64,000 nucleotides of DNA from Phaeocystidibacter luteus (GTDB lineage: Bacteria; Bacteroidota; Bacteroidia; Flavobacteriales; Schleiferiaceae). The DNA lies in contig NZ_WBVO01000001.1 in assembly GCF_008933115.1 (NCBI RefSeq), positions 248,001-312,000 on the forward strand. The letters run 5' to 3'. Both the position numbers and the translations under genes were made by a program. Positions 50,978-60,380 of the stretch are shown piece by piece (position 1 is the first letter of the stretch; each line of letters starts with the position of its first letter). Under the pieces are notes generated by a model. The model saw only the letters and a list, made by a program, of their open reading frames with translations, was not told where the DNA came from and ran no database searches.

Positions 50978-51873
50978 TAATAAATGAGCTTGATGTTGTC
51001 GAAGAGAACTTCCATTTCTCCGTTTCCTTCAACGTTGATGCCTCCGATGAATAGGCGGAATCCTTCGGCATTTGGAACAGCACTGACTTCCGTCACTAGG
51101 TTGATGTAGATTTTATTCCACTCCTCGGAAGGAAAGAGGCTAACGACCGGCACTTGATCTACCTGACCACCAGGTATGCGGCGGTAAACCCCAACGGTTA
51201 TTACAGCGTCTGTTCTGTAGTTCATCTCTAGATATACGTTCGCTCCACCCTTTGGAAGGTCAGTATACTCCTCTGTTGTGATTACTTCGAACAGAAAATC
51301 TTCGTCAGGAAGAAACGCATACCCACTCTGTGTGCTGTTTTCATTCAGACTTGGGTCGTTGAAAATAAGGTCAGGGTCCGAAGTGCGAATCAAACCTGTA
51401 TCAGCTCTTTGAGCGCGCTCAAATGCCAGGGTAGTTCCCTCAAAGTCTTCGATAGGCTTGTAGGTTATGAAGGAAGCGTTGCTGTACGAAACGCGTGCAA
51501 TACTGTCTCCAGATTGATTGGGCCAAACATCGCCATCTGTTACGAAGTTGATTTGCTCTTGGTATTCGTCGTAGAAGTCGTAGATGTTGCGCAGACTTTG
51601 AATTCCATTCAAGTTAATGCCTGGGTGCAATCTAACGTCGTGAACCCCCGATTTTGCGACTGGCACAACGGCGGGTAATTCATATACACCAATGAATTCG
51701 CCATCCACCTCAACCCAAACGGTTGTGATTTTTGAGGACGCTGAGCCATGAACCTGGTAATTTGATTCTACAATCATCTCGTCGATGTGCAGATAAGAGG
51801 GCACGATGGCTGGTTCACGATCGCAAGAGGCGAGGAGGCCCGCAAGGGCAACGAACATCACGAAATTCTTCAT
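50977..51873 (-). CDS. Lipoprotein of unknown function, coupled to the sugar transferase
   Basis: 298 residues: signal peptide with lipobox LLASC (Cys17), then a mature part rich in beta strands; the last third (NVYLEMNYRTDAVITVGVY, GFRLFIGGINVEGN, MEVLFDNIKLIY) looks like a carbohydrate-binding-module-like sandwich. I do not recognise the family. Its stop overlaps the sugar transferase start as TAATG, and it starts three bases from the Gfo/Idh/MocA stop, so all three are likely one leftward operon for an envelope glycan. A role in glycan handling at the surface is an inference from this context. Confidence 0.75.
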   Translation of the reverse strand: MKNFVMFVALAGLLASCDREPAIVPSYLHIDEMIVESNYQVHGSASSKITTVWVEVDGEFIGVYELPAVVPVAKSGVHDVRLHPGINLNGIQSLRNIYDFYDEYQEQINFVTDGDVWPNQSGDSIARVSYSNASFITYKPIEDFEGTTLAFERAQRADTGLIRTSDPDLIFNDPSLNENSTQSGYAFLPDEDFLFEVITTEEYTDLPKGGANVYLEMNYRTDAVITVGVYRRIPGGQVDQVPVVSLFPSEEWNKIYINLVTEVSAVPNAEGFRLFIGGINVEGNGEMEVLFDNIKLIY

Positions 51874-51875
51874 AC

Positions 51876-52865
51876 TTAGCTGATAACGTTTAGTGCATTC
51901 TCTAATTGCTCAGAAATCTGATGAGCAACTTCCAATGCTCTATAGCCGTCCTCTAGCGGAACTTCTGTAGGTCGTTTTTGAAGGATAGAATCAGCAAGTG
52001 ACTTCAACTCGTCCTTTATCGCATTGCTTTCGGAAATCTTTGGATTCTCGAAGTATATCTGCTTCTTGCCGCCATCAGGCAGGTCGAGCACCATGGCGTA
52101 CGGATTCTCTTCGCTTTCGTCGAAGGTCTTCATTCGGACAATCTCAGCCGTTTTCTCGAAGTAGTCTACCGTAATGTAGGCGTCCTTTTGGAACATTCTC
52201 GTTTTGCGCATGGTTTTCATGCTGATGCGAGAGGCAGTCAAATTGGCTACGCAGCCATTGTCGAATTCAATACGCGCGTTTGCAATATCTGGGGTGTCAC
52301 TTACCACTGCAGCACCGCTCGCTGAAATTCTGCGGACATTAGACTTCACCACAGATAGCACGCTATCGATGTCGTGAATCATCAAATCCATCACTACGGA
52401 CACGTCAGTGCCTCTAGGATTGAACTCCGCCAAACGGTGATTTTCTATGAACATTGGTGATTGTATAAACGGTCTGGCCGCCACAAAGGCTGGGTTATAC
52501 CGTTCAACATGTCCCACCTGGGCCTTGATTCCGGCCTCTTCTGAAAGCTTAATAAGCTGTCGAGCTTCTTCCAACGTATGGGTAATCGGTTTCTCAACGA
52601 ATACGTGTCGAGATTTTCGAATGGCCTTAACTGCACAATCGAAATGGGATAGAGTGGGAGTGACGATATCAACTACATCCACTGCATCAACAAGATCCTC
52701 GATAGTGGGAAAGCGCTTCAGGCCGGTAGCTTCCACAGCGGCAGCTGCCTCGTCATTCGGATCATAGAAACCAACCATCTCGTAGGTTTCGGGTAATAAT
52801 CCGATACATTTGATGTGAATCTTTCCAAGATGTCCTGCACCGAGGACGCCTATCTTCAAGGGCAT
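51876..52865 (-). CDS. Gfo/Idh/MocA-family oxidoreductase
   Basis: NAD(P)-dependent sugar dehydrogenase-like enzyme of 329 residues. Rossmann motif IGVLGAGHLGKIHIKCI, the family VEKPITHTLEEAR element, GHVERYNPAFVAA and the DLMIHDIDSVLSVV region of the active site. It belongs to the WbpB-like clade of UDP-sugar dehydrogenases by appearance, but the substrate is not decided. The ATG at 52865 is preferred over 52898 because the shorter N-terminus opens directly on the Rossmann strand. Neighbouring lipoprotein and sugar transferase suggest surface-glycan synthesis. Confidence 0.88.
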   Translation of the reverse strand: MPLKIGVLGAGHLGKIHIKCIGLLPETYEMVGFYDPNDEAAAAVEATGLKRFPTIEDLVDAVDVVDIVTPTLSHFDCAVKAIRKSRHVFVEKPITHTLEEARQLIKLSEEAGIKAQVGHVERYNPAFVAARPFIQSPMFIENHRLAEFNPRGTDVSVVMDLMIHDIDSVLSVVKSNVRRISASGAAVVSDTPDIANARIEFDNGCVANLTASRISMKTMRKTRMFQKDAYITVDYFEKTAEIVRMKTFDESEENPYAMVLDLPDGGKKQIYFENPKISESNAIKDELKSLADSILQKRPTEVPLEDGYRALEVAHQISEQLENALNVIS

Positions 52866-52974
52866 AATTCGAGGTGTTTGCTGCCAAAGGTAAGGCAAAT
52901 TGGCAGAGCGAATGGCAGAAATTCTGAATGTGATTTGAACGGCTGTTTGTTAATTTCGTGCCTGCGAAACTACC

Positions 52975-53622
52975 ATGAGAAAAGATACTCCCAAACATCA
53001 AGGTCTCCGCAACCAACTGGTTTCAATCCTGAAAGAGAAAGGGATTGAGAATGAAGCAGTGCTGGAGGCAGTCGGCAAAGTGCCACGTCATTTGTATGTA
53101 GACAGTTCATTTGAGCAGTTTGCGTACAAGGATCAAGCATTTCCAATTCGTGCCAATCAAACCATCTCTCAACCGTATACCGTTGCCTTCCAGTCGGATT
53201 TGTTAGGTGTTGGCGAAGGTGATAAGGTTCTTGAAATCGGCACAGGCTCAGGGTATCAGGCCGCCGTACTTTGCGAAATGGGAGTGAAAGTTTACAGTAT
53301 TGAAAGGCAGAAAGAGCTCTTCGATCATACTCGAGAGCTGCTTCAACAGTTGGGCTACCGGCCTACACTTAAGTTTGGCGATGGGTATAAAGGAATGCCA
53401 ACTTACGCACCTTTTGATGCAATTGTTGTCACCGCCGCAGCTCCAAATGTGCCCAATGCGTTACTCGCTCAATTGAAAGTAGGTGGCAGACTGGTAATTC
53501 CAGTAGGTGAAGTAGGAGAGGTGCAAAGGATGTATTGCATTACGCGCAAGGACGAGAAGTCATTCTCACGTGCCGTACACGGTGATTTCAGGTTTGTTCC
53601 TATGCTCTCGGATAAGGAATAA
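52975..53622 (+). CDS. pcm: Protein-L-isoaspartate O-methyltransferase
   Basis: Repairs isoaspartyl residues in damaged proteins by SAM-dependent methylation; cytoplasmic. 215 residues with [20 protein letters not shown], the SAM motif [19 protein letters not shown], and [20 protein letters not shown]. The length and motifs are standard. It is followed by smpB on the same strand after 23 bases, with a -7 element in between, so smpB may be transcribed separately. Confidence 0.95.
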   Translation: MRKDTPKHQGLRNQLVSILKEKGIENEAVLEAVGKVPRHLYVDSSFEQFAYKDQAFPIRANQTISQPYTVAFQSDLLGVGEGDKVLEIGTGSGYQAAVLCEMGVKVYSIERQKELFDHTRELLQQLGYRPTLKFGDGYKGMPTYAPFDAIVVTAAAPNVPNALLAQLKVGGRLVIPVGEVGEVQRMYCITRKDEKSFSRAVHGDFRFVPMLSDKE

Positions 53623-53630
53623 CCATTGAC

Positions 53631-53638
53631 TACCTTTG
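53631..53638 (+). promoter_or_regulatory. Bacteroidota -7 element before smpB
   Basis: TACCTTTG fits TAnnTTTG exactly and ends seven bases before the smpB ATG, giving a nearly leaderless transcript. No TTG at the expected distance upstream was found. Confidence 0.5.
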
Positions 53639-53645
53639 CGTCCGC

Positions 53646-54098
53646 ATGAAAAATGATGTCCTCATTAAGAATAGAAAGGCTCGACACGATTACGAGCTTC
53701 TTGAAACCTACACAGCTGGTTTAAAACTCGTCGGAACCGAAATCAAATCGATCCGACAGGGTAAAGCCAATCTGGTGGATAGCTATTGCTATTTCAGTGA
53801 GGGTGAGCTTTACGTAAAAGGCATGCACATCGCGGAGTACGACCACGGGAACATTTTCAATCATGACCCACTGCGCGACCGCAAGCTTCTTCTTTCAAGA
53901 AGAGAGTTAGACAAACTCTCCAAAAAGCTGAAAGATCAGGGACTTACAATAGTCACCTTGCGCATGTATTTAAGCGATAGAGGTTGGGCAAAACTCGATA
54001 TCGCCTTGGCTAAGGGTAAGAAAACACACGATAAGCGCGATACGCTCAAGGAGAAGCAAATGAAGCGCGATATTGATAGAGCAAAGGCCTATAAATAA
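53646..54098 (+). CDS. smpB: SsrA-binding protein
   Basis: Binds tmRNA and delivers it to stalled ribosomes. The 150-residue length is typical, with the OB-fold motif [39 protein letters not shown] and a C-terminal basic tail ([15 protein letters not shown]) that enters the decoding site. The tmRNA gene is not in the window. Confidence 0.97.
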   Translation: MKNDVLIKNRKARHDYELLETYTAGLKLVGTEIKSIRQGKANLVDSYCYFSEGELYVKGMHIAEYDHGNIFNHDPLRDRKLLLSRRELDKLSKKLKDQGLTIVTLRMYLSDRGWAKLDIALAKGKKTHDKRDTLKEKQMKRDIDRAKAYK

Positions 54099-54100
54099 CC

Positions 54101-54131
54101 TTGCTCGCCGGTGTTGAGTGATGTATTTTTG
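54101..54131 (+). promoter_or_regulatory. Promoter of pyrD (TTG-N20-TATTTTTG)
   Basis: TTG at 54101-54103, 20 bases, then TATTTTTG at 54124-54131, an exact TAnnTTTG match. It ends 17 bases before the pyrD ATG. Confidence 0.62.
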
Positions 54132-54148
54132 CGCTCAAATTAGCCGAC

Positions 54149-55177
54149 ATGTACAAGTCCATCATTCGTCCCCTTTTATTTTCTCTCAATCCTGAAAGTG
54201 CGCACCACTTCACCTTTAATTCGTTGAAGTTTTTGCACGCAATTCCTGGGGTAAACGCAATTGTTGGATCTAGCTTCAAGTATTCTAATCCGAAGTTGGA
54301 GACGGAGGTTTTCGGTATAAAATTTCCTAATCCTGTCGGACTAGCCGCTGGGTTTGACAAGGATGCCAAGTTGTTTGGGCCGCTTTCAAAGTACGGTTTC
54401 GGCTTTATTGAGATAGGAACACTCACGCCGGTTGGACAGCCCGGAAATCCCAAGCCGAGAATGTTCCGATTACCACAGGACGGAGGCCTCATCAACCGTA
54501 TGGGCTTTAACAACGAAGGAGTAGAGGCGGCCGTGGCCCGACTTAAGAAGAGACAACCCGGATTGGTCATTGGCGGAAACATCGGTAAGAATAAGGTCAC
54601 GCCAAACGAAAATGCAACCGACGATTACGTGAAGTGCTTTGAGGCACTTTTTGACTACGTAGATTACTTTGTGGTAAACGTAAGTTCTCCCAACACACCT
54701 AACCTCCGCGAACTTCAAGACAAAGAGCCACTCACTCAACTGCTAAACACGCTAGAACAGCGAAATGCCAAGAAGGCTGCACGCAAGCCAATTCTATTAA
54801 AAATCGCACCCGATGTCACTGATGGCCAATTGGTAGACATCGTGGAAATTGTGAAAGACTCTGGCATCGACGGCGTAATTGCAACCAATACGACCATAGA
54901 TCGTTCGGGCCTTACAACGTCTTCTGAAATTGTAGAGTCGATCGGAGCAGGAGGACTGAGCGGCAAGCCCGTGAGAGAGAAGAGTACAGCTGTAATTCGT
55001 CGACTCAGTGAATTGTCAAAAGGCGCATTTCCTATTATCGCGGTAGGCGGAGTTTACACTGCGGAAGACGCGAAGGAAAAGCTCGAAGCCGGTGCTAGTT
55101 TGGTACAAGTATATACAGGATTCATCTACGAAGGTCCGGCCATGGTAAAGCGAATTCTCAAAGGCTTGGTGAAGTAA
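54149..55177 (+). CDS. pyrD: Dihydroorotate dehydrogenase (quinone), class 2
   Basis: FMN-dependent membrane-associated enzyme that oxidises dihydroorotate to orotate in pyrimidine synthesis, passing electrons to quinone. The 342-residue length fits class 2, with an N-terminal hydrophobic helix region for membrane contact ([20 protein letters not shown]). Motifs: [43 protein letters not shown] with the catalytic Ser, [10 protein letters not shown], and [20 protein letters not shown] with [12 protein letters not shown]. Confidence 0.96.
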   Translation: MYKSIIRPLLFSLNPESAHHFTFNSLKFLHAIPGVNAIVGSSFKYSNPKLETEVFGIKFPNPVGLAAGFDKDAKLFGPLSKYGFGFIEIGTLTPVGQPGNPKPRMFRLPQDGGLINRMGFNNEGVEAAVARLKKRQPGLVIGGNIGKNKVTPNENATDDYVKCFEALFDYVDYFVVNVSSPNTPNLRELQDKEPLTQLLNTLEQRNAKKAARKPILLKIAPDVTDGQLVDIVEIVKDSGIDGVIATNTTIDRSGLTTSSEIVESIGAGGLSGKPVREKSTAVIRRLSELSKGAFPIIAVGGVYTAEDAKEKLEAGASLVQVYTGFIYEGPAMVKRILKGLVK

Positions 55178-55206
55178 CAACGCTTTTAATTCGATTGGCG
55201 ATTTGG

Positions 55207-55214
55207 TATCTTCG
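55207..55214 (+). promoter_or_regulatory. Bacteroidota -7-like element before the HMG-CoA lyase-like gene
   Basis: TATCTTCG, one base from TAnnTTTG, lies 26 bases before the ATG at 55241 and overlaps the GTG at 55214, which makes that alternative start unlikely. Confidence 0.42.
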
Positions 55215-55240
55215 TGCGGCCAAAGGCTCAAGGCTTACCC

Positions 55241-56110
55241 ATGAAAAAATCGCACGATTCGCACATGGACATCGTTGAATGTCCGCGTGATGCCATGCAA
55301 GGCATACATCCGTTTATCCCCACTCAGCGCAAGGTTGACTACATCAATAGTCTGCTCAAGGTTGGATTTAACACCTTAGACTTCGGTTCTTTCGTTTCTC
55401 CAAAAGCGATTCCTCAACTCAGAGATACACAAGAGGTGCTCGACAAGCTCGATTTAGATGGCGTAGACACTAGACTTCTCAGCATCGTTGCGAACGTGAG
55501 AGGAGCAGAGTTGGCCTGTGCAAATGAGCAAATCGACGATTTGGGCTTTCCTTTTTCACTTTCTGAAACGTTTCAGCAACGCAACACAAACCGATCGATG
55601 TCGGAAGCATTCGACATTGTGAAAGAAATCGGTGAACTGACTAGAAAGCATGACAAGCGCCTGGTTGTCTATCTCAGCATGGGGTTTGGAAATCCTTACA
55701 ACGAGCCATGGAATGTGGATATCGTTGAGGAATGGGCTGAGAAGATGGTTTCAGAAGGAGTAGAAGTCCTTTCTTTGAGTGACACGATTGGAACCTCAAA
55801 TCCAGATAGCATTGAGTATTTGTTCAGTGCCTTGATTCCGCGTTTTCCTAAAGTGACCTTTGGCGCACATTTACATACCACACCCGACACATGGCATGAA
55901 AAAGTAGACACCGCGTGGAAGGCTGGTTGTAGAAGGTTTGATGGAGCAATCAAAGGTTTTGGAGGATGCCCAATGGCCGCCGATGACCTCGTGGGCAACA
56001 TGCCTACCGAAAAGCTTCTGAATTACGCCGCGCAGAATAAGATTGAAACCGGCGTAAACGGCCTAGCATTCGAAACCGCCTACAACGAAGCCTTAAAAAC
56101 ATTTCCCTGA
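55241..56110 (+). CDS. Hydroxymethylglutaryl-CoA lyase-like enzyme
   Basis: TIM-barrel lyase of 289 residues that would split HMG-CoA into acetyl-CoA and acetoacetate, as in leucine breakdown. Motifs: VECPRDAMQGIHPF (Arg and Asp of the metal site; Ala instead of the usual Gly before Met), SDTIGTSNPDSIE, FGAHLHTTPDTWHE (metal His pair) and GFGGCPMAADDLVGNMPTE with the active-site Cys. The ATG at 55241 is chosen because the frame upstream of it passes through a -7 element. HMG-CoA lyase-type annotation is standard for this group, but a homologous lyase on another acyl-CoA cannot be excluded. Confidence 0.88.
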   Translation: MKKSHDSHMDIVECPRDAMQGIHPFIPTQRKVDYINSLLKVGFNTLDFGSFVSPKAIPQLRDTQEVLDKLDLDGVDTRLLSIVANVRGAELACANEQIDDLGFPFSLSETFQQRNTNRSMSEAFDIVKEIGELTRKHDKRLVVYLSMGFGNPYNEPWNVDIVEEWAEKMVSEGVEVLSLSDTIGTSNPDSIEYLFSALIPRFPKVTFGAHLHTTPDTWHEKVDTAWKAGCRRFDGAIKGFGGCPMAADDLVGNMPTEKLLNYAAQNKIETGVNGLAFETAYNEALKTFP

Positions 56111-56126
56111 ACCGGGAATTTAGTTA

Positions 56127-56134
56127 TACCTTCG
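56127..56134 (+). promoter_or_regulatory. Bacteroidota -7-like element before the cobalamin riboswitch
   Basis: TACCTTCG, one base from TAnnTTTG, lies directly upstream of the riboswitch and puts the transcription start at about 56140. No TTG partner at the expected spacing. Confidence 0.45.
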
Positions 56135-56140
56135 CAGCGT

Positions 56141-56300
56141 TCACGGTGTCCCGACTATTCGGGATGAAAAGGGAATTCGGTGAGAATCCGAAACTGTACC
56201 CGCAGCTGTAAATCCGTAAATTCTTGAAAACAGCTCTAGCCACTGGATATTCCGGGAAGGCGTTTTCAAAAGGATGAGTCAGAAGACCTGCCGAGAACCA
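56141..56300 (+). promoter_or_regulatory. Cobalamin (B12) riboswitch controlling btuB
   Basis: A leader between the HMG-CoA lyase-like gene and btuB carries the cobalamin aptamer landmarks in order: the paired CCCGACTATTCGGG hairpin, GGTGAGAATCCGAAACTGT with CCCGCAGCTGTAA, AGCCACTGG, GGGAAGGCG, and the B12 box AGTCAGAAGACCTGCC at 56277-56292. Adenosylcobalamin binding should fold the leader and switch off expression of btuB and the propeller lipoprotein. The region from the box to the ATG (56293-56337) has a short TCTTC/GAAGA hairpin but no T run, so control is more likely translational than by termination. Confidence 0.92.
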
Positions 56301-56337
56301 TAGGACACATGTCTCTTCGGGAAGAAAGAGTAGTGGT

Positions 56338-58206
56338 ATGAAAGGTAATCGCAAGTTACATATCATCTCGTGTGCATTGCTCTGCACAACATCGCTGTTA
56401 GCTCAAAATGAGCTAGAGACAGTTACCATTATTTCTTCTAGGCTACAACACGCCCTCTTTAACGAGGATATGCGCGTCGATTCATTGGAAATTCGTCCAT
56501 ATGCCGACGTCAACCTCAGTGAGTCTATTCGTTCCGAGTCGTCTATTTACGTACGTTCTTATGGGCCAGGCCTGGCTTCAACGGTAAGTCGACATGGATT
56601 TAGTCCCTCACAATCCATGGTATATTGGTACGGAGTGCCCTTAAATTCACCAGCCCTCGGGCTCACGGATTTATCGACCATACCTTCTTCTTCCGCTGTT
56701 CTTCTAGACGGTGGAGCAGGAGGAACACTATTCGGCTCTGGATACATGGGAGGTGGCATACATCTCGAGAACCCTAGCGTTCCCATGGGTTGGAGGATAG
56801 AAGAACACTTCGATTACAGAACCTCAGGCTTGTATAATCAACGTTTCACCGCAAGTCATAAAGGTGAGAAGTTTCGACACCGAGCCGTGATATCCAATAC
56901 TAGGGGCCCGCAGGACTATTTGTATACCGACTTATACGGAGTGGAAAGAAGTCGACTGGGAGCAGATCAATCTCTTCTACATGCCGAGTATTATGGTCAG
57001 TATACTTACAGCGGGGGCCTTGTTTCATGGGGTGTTTGGGTTTCTGATATGGATCGAGGTATTCCTAGAAGCATAAGCGAGTCATACACGGAAGGGGCTC
57101 GGCAAACAGATGAGAATGCCCGTGCCTTTATCAAATGGAACCAGCGTGGAGATCGTTGGGACCTGAAAGTTAGACTTAGCGGGTACTACGAAGACCAACG
57201 GTACACGTCAACCGTAATCTCTGATACCAATATCGCCGTGGCTTCCTATGCACAAACGGATTTCACTTGGTACTTTTCTGACGAGTTAAAGTTGATTTCT
57301 AGCCTGGATTACGCCTATCAATATGTGAAAGGTACAAGCAAGAATCCTAGTAATATTAACAGAATTGGAGGTGCAGCAATACTCGTTTACAACCCGCACA
57401 AAGACTGGACATTCAGTGGAGGCGGACGTGTCGATCATCAAAATACGACCACGCCTTTTATTCCAACAGTTGAGGCTAAATGGAGCAAATACGGCTGGTC
57501 TGCGCAAGTAGACTACAGGAGCCACTTCAGGTTCCCAACATTGAATGATCTATTCTGGACGCCGGGAGGCAATCCGAATTTGAAGCCAGAGTTCGGTCGA
57601 ACAACGGAGTTATTGCTGGCAAAACGATTAAACTACAATCGTACCCAACTTGAATTAAAGGCTTCTGCCTTCACCGCACAGATCGATAATTACATTCAAT
57701 GGGTGCCTACAGGAGGATTTTTTGAACCCCAAAATGTTCGTCGAGTGGCTAGCAATGGAGCTTCTGCGGGATTTGAATTGTCCCTACCCATACAAGCGGT
57801 TACGATGAGCTTCACTAGTAATTACAGTTTTACACGAGCCACCGTGTTAGAAAGTGAACGGACCGGTGACCCGGCAATAGGAAACCAGCTGATCTACACC
57901 CCTCAGCACAAGGCTACGTCAGGACTAAAGCTGAATTTCGCGTCGTGGAGTTTCTATGCAGACGCGCAATACTACGGAGAGGTTCACACCACTTCGGATA
58001 ATCAAGAAGTATTGGCCATAGATCCTTTTGTCAATGTAGATGCAGGAATCGGCAAACGATTCGAATACAAGAAATTCTCAGCTATAGCTCGTGTTGGTTG
58101 CCGCAATGTGACCAATAGTGAAGTATACTTTCAAAGATTTTATCCCATGCCTGGAATCCAAGGCACATTTTCTTTAACCATTCAATTTCAATCAAATGAG
58201 AATTAA
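56338..58206 (+). CDS. btuB: Vitamin B12 TonB-dependent receptor
   Basis: Outer-membrane cobalamin transporter of 622 residues, typical of BtuB. After the signal peptide (ends TTSLLAQ), a TonB-box-like ELETVTIISSR is followed by a plug with YVRSYGPGLASTVSRHGFSPS and LLDGGAGGTLFGSGYMGGGI, then a barrel ending TFSLTIQFQS. No carboxypeptidase-regulatory domain is present. The riboswitch directly upstream identifies the substrate class. The stop overlaps the start of the propeller lipoprotein by 11 bases, so the two are translated together. Confidence 0.92.
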   Translation: MKGNRKLHIISCALLCTTSLLAQNELETVTIISSRLQHALFNEDMRVDSLEIRPYADVNLSESIRSESSIYVRSYGPGLASTVSRHGFSPSQSMVYWYGVPLNSPALGLTDLSTIPSSSAVLLDGGAGGTLFGSGYMGGGIHLENPSVPMGWRIEEHFDYRTSGLYNQRFTASHKGEKFRHRAVISNTRGPQDYLYTDLYGVERSRLGADQSLLHAEYYGQYTYSGGLVSWGVWVSDMDRGIPRSISESYTEGARQTDENARAFIKWNQRGDRWDLKVRLSGYYEDQRYTSTVISDTNIAVASYAQTDFTWYFSDELKLISSLDYAYQYVKGTSKNPSNINRIGGAAILVYNPHKDWTFSGGGRVDHQNTTTPFIPTVEAKWSKYGWSAQVDYRSHFRFPTLNDLFWTPGGNPNLKPEFGRTTELLLAKRLNYNRTQLELKASAFTAQIDNYIQWVPTGGFFEPQNVRRVASNGASAGFELSLPIQAVTMSFTSNYSFTRATVLESERTGDPAIGNQLIYTPQHKATSGLKLNFASWSFYADAQYYGEVHTTSDNQEVLAIDPFVNVDAGIGKRFEYKKFSAIARVGCRNVTNSEVYFQRFYPMPGIQGTFSLTIQFQSNEN

Positions 58207-59263
58207 ACTATGGCTCCTTATCGGGCTAAGTCCAATGTTGTTGTCTTGTTCAAATGACGACGATGACGACGATGATTCTGGTTCAGACGATAAGTACAAC
58301 AACGGGGTGTTCATCAGTAATGAAGGCCCATTCCAAGGAGGAAATGGCACCTTGAGTTGGTATGATTTGTCAGACAAGAGTGTAACAAACGATTTGTTTC
58401 TAAGTGAAGTAGGTAGACCTCTTGGAAACGTTGTACACAGCGTTCACGTATTCGATGAATACTTGTACATCGTTGTAAATAACAGTGGTGTAGTAGAAGT
58501 GGTAGAAGCTGATGAGATGGAACATGAAATGACCATCACTGGCTTGACCAACCCTCGTTATGCGCAAGGCATTTCAGAGGACATTGTAGCAATTACAGAT
58601 TGGGGAACTAATACGGTGGAGATTATTAATGCTTCGAACTCCTCAGGCGTTGCGAGCATTAGCACTGGAAACGGACCCGAAAGAATGTTGCTCAATGGCA
58701 ATACACTATACGTTGCCAACAGTGGCGGTTTCGGCCTTGATTCCACTGTAGTGCTGATAGACATCACCTCAAATGCGGCGGTAGACACCTTCTATGTGGG
58801 TTACAATCCGAATTCTATGATTATCGACGCCAACGGAGCGCTTTGGGTACTCTGCGGAGGATATACAGATTGGGGTGACCCATCTAACAACCTTCCTGGT
58901 TCACTGTACCGCTTGAATGCAACTACTGGCGCAGTGCAAGACACCTTCCAATTTGGCGATGCTCCACGTCCAACCGGACTATGCACAGGTCCTGTTCAGC
59001 AGGAGATGTACTTCTTGGACAATGGCTATGGTGGAAATCCATACCGAATGAGCTACACGGCCACTGAATTACCATCTACTCCGATGGTTACTGGAGCAAA
59101 CGGTTACGCCATTGGGTTGGATCCACGTAATCTAGACCTCTACATCGCCGATCCAGTAGACTATGCAAGCCAGGGTAAGGTGTATAGAATGGATGTTGTT
59201 TCCGGAGCTATGCTCGACACCTTGAACGTGGGGATTATTCCTGGTAACTTCGAGTTCAACTAA
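58196..59263 (+). CDS. Surface beta-propeller lipoprotein, BtuG-like cobalamin-binding candidate
   Basis: 355 residues: signal peptide with lipobox MLLSC (Cys18), followed by SNDDDDDDDSGSDD, an acidic run matching the surface-export signal of Bacteroidota lipoproteins. The remainder forms about seven YncE-like blades (YLYIVVNNSGVVEVVEADE, PRYAQGISEDIVAITDWGT, GPERMLLNGNTLYVAN, YNPNSMIIDANGALWVLCGG). In Bacteroides, the propeller lipoprotein BtuG binds B12 very tightly on the outside of BtuB. The same riboswitch controls this gene and btuB, and they overlap by 11 bases, so a BtuG-like role is a well-founded inference. The stop overlaps the convergent oxidoreductase by eight bases. Confidence 0.85.
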   Translation: MRIKLWLLIGLSPMLLSCSNDDDDDDDSGSDDKYNNGVFISNEGPFQGGNGTLSWYDLSDKSVTNDLFLSEVGRPLGNVVHSVHVFDEYLYIVVNNSGVVEVVEADEMEHEMTITGLTNPRYAQGISEDIVAITDWGTNTVEIINASNSSGVASISTGNGPERMLLNGNTLYVANSGGFGLDSTVVLIDITSNAAVDTFYVGYNPNSMIIDANGALWVLCGGYTDWGDPSNNLPGSLYRLNATTGAVQDTFQFGDAPRPTGLCTGPVQQEMYFLDNGYGGNPYRMSYTATELPSTPMVTGANGYAIGLDPRNLDLYIADPVDYASQGKVYRMDVVSGAMLDTLNVGIIPGNFEFN

Positions 59264-60380
59264 GCTTTTCTATCGCCATTTCGGCTACTATTGGAGCCAT
59301 GGCGACGCCCATTCCGCCTAGCCTGGCAGCTAGGATAAGATTATCAGAAAGCGCCTCTATACGGGGCGTTTTCTCATTTTCGGCACCAAAGGCCATTGTT
59401 CCGGCCCATCTGTAATCTATATCAAAAGAGGAATCTGGTAGGAGGGTAGACCGAAGTATATGCTCCAGTTCACTCTGAATCTTCTCGCTAGTCACACGGT
59501 CTGATGTTCGTTCTCCCATTACATCGAGGTGACGGCCACCCCCGAGTAGAACTCGTTTTCCAACATTTCTGAAATACCAATACCCGCGATCGAGATGGAA
59601 GGTGCCTTCCAGCTTCAAGTTGGGTATTTCACTCGTCATTAGAACTTGGCCTCGCGCCGGGTAGATGTTCTCTTCCGGTAATAATTGCTTGGTCAGACCA
59701 TTCGTTGCAACGATACATGCTTCTGCAGTCCATTTAACGCCAGATGTATCGATTGCCACAACATGAGGAACCGTTTCGATAGCTGTAATTTCAATACCAT
59801 TTATGAACTCTACGCCGCGCTCTCTGAGCGCTTTTTCTATCAGAATACAAAGCTTGGCAGGGTGGAGTTGCCCTTCGTGCTTATTCAAGAAGGAATGGGG
59901 GAGTACGTCCATTCCAAATCGCGAGGTGCTTGAATCCGTTTGATAGGTAGAGTCGCCAACTATTGGGTTGAGAATGTGATTGAGGTATTCGAGCTTATCA
60001 TTCAGATTATCAAAGACTTCTGTCTCTGAACTTTGAAAGATTTCCCATCCGCCAGTCATTCTAAAGTCAAAGCTTTTTGGAGCGAAATTCTGAAGGTAGA
60101 ATTGCAGTCCTCGATAACGTTGTTCGACTCTTTGCAGGGTGAGTTCTTCGCCATCAACCTGAAGGTCTTCGTAGATTTCGGAGGGTGACCCAAAGCAAGC
60201 AAAACCCGCATTTCTTGTGGATGCTCCAAAAGGGAACGGACCACGCTCTATGATGCGTATTCGTCTTTTTGGAAATTTACGAGAAGCATGAAAAGCAGAA
60301 AGGAGGCCTGTTAGACCTCCTCCTATTATCATAATGTCGCAATGCGATGCTACGGTTGATTTCTCCCAATAGCTAAGCAT
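59256..60380 (-). CDS. DadA-like FAD-dependent oxidoreductase
   Basis: DAO-family flavoenzyme of 374 residues. The FAD-binding motif is IMIIGGGLTGLLSAFHASRK, with GASTRNAGFACFGSPSEIY typical of amine or amino-acid oxidases, and a C-terminal FAD contact AARLGGMGVAMAPIVAE. It abuts the DUF6580-like gene with no spacer and lies opposite the B12 uptake genes. A substrate such as glycine, proline or another small amine is likely from the fold, but none is proven. Convergent overlap with the lipoprotein is eight bases. Confidence 0.88.
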   Translation of the reverse strand: MLSYWEKSTVASHCDIMIIGGGLTGLLSAFHASRKFPKRRIRIIERGPFPFGASTRNAGFACFGSPSEIYEDLQVDGEELTLQRVEQRYRGLQFYLQNFAPKSFDFRMTGGWEIFQSSETEVFDNLNDKLEYLNHILNPIVGDSTYQTDSSTSRFGMDVLPHSFLNKHEGQLHPAKLCILIEKALRERGVEFINGIEITAIETVPHVVAIDTSGVKWTAEACIVATNGLTKQLLPEENIYPARGQVLMTSEIPNLKLEGTFHLDRGYWYFRNVGKRVLLGGGRHLDVMGERTSDRVTSEKIQSELEHILRSTLLPDSSFDIDYRWAGTMAFGAENEKTPRIEALSDNLILAARLGGMGVAMAPIVAEMAIEKLS

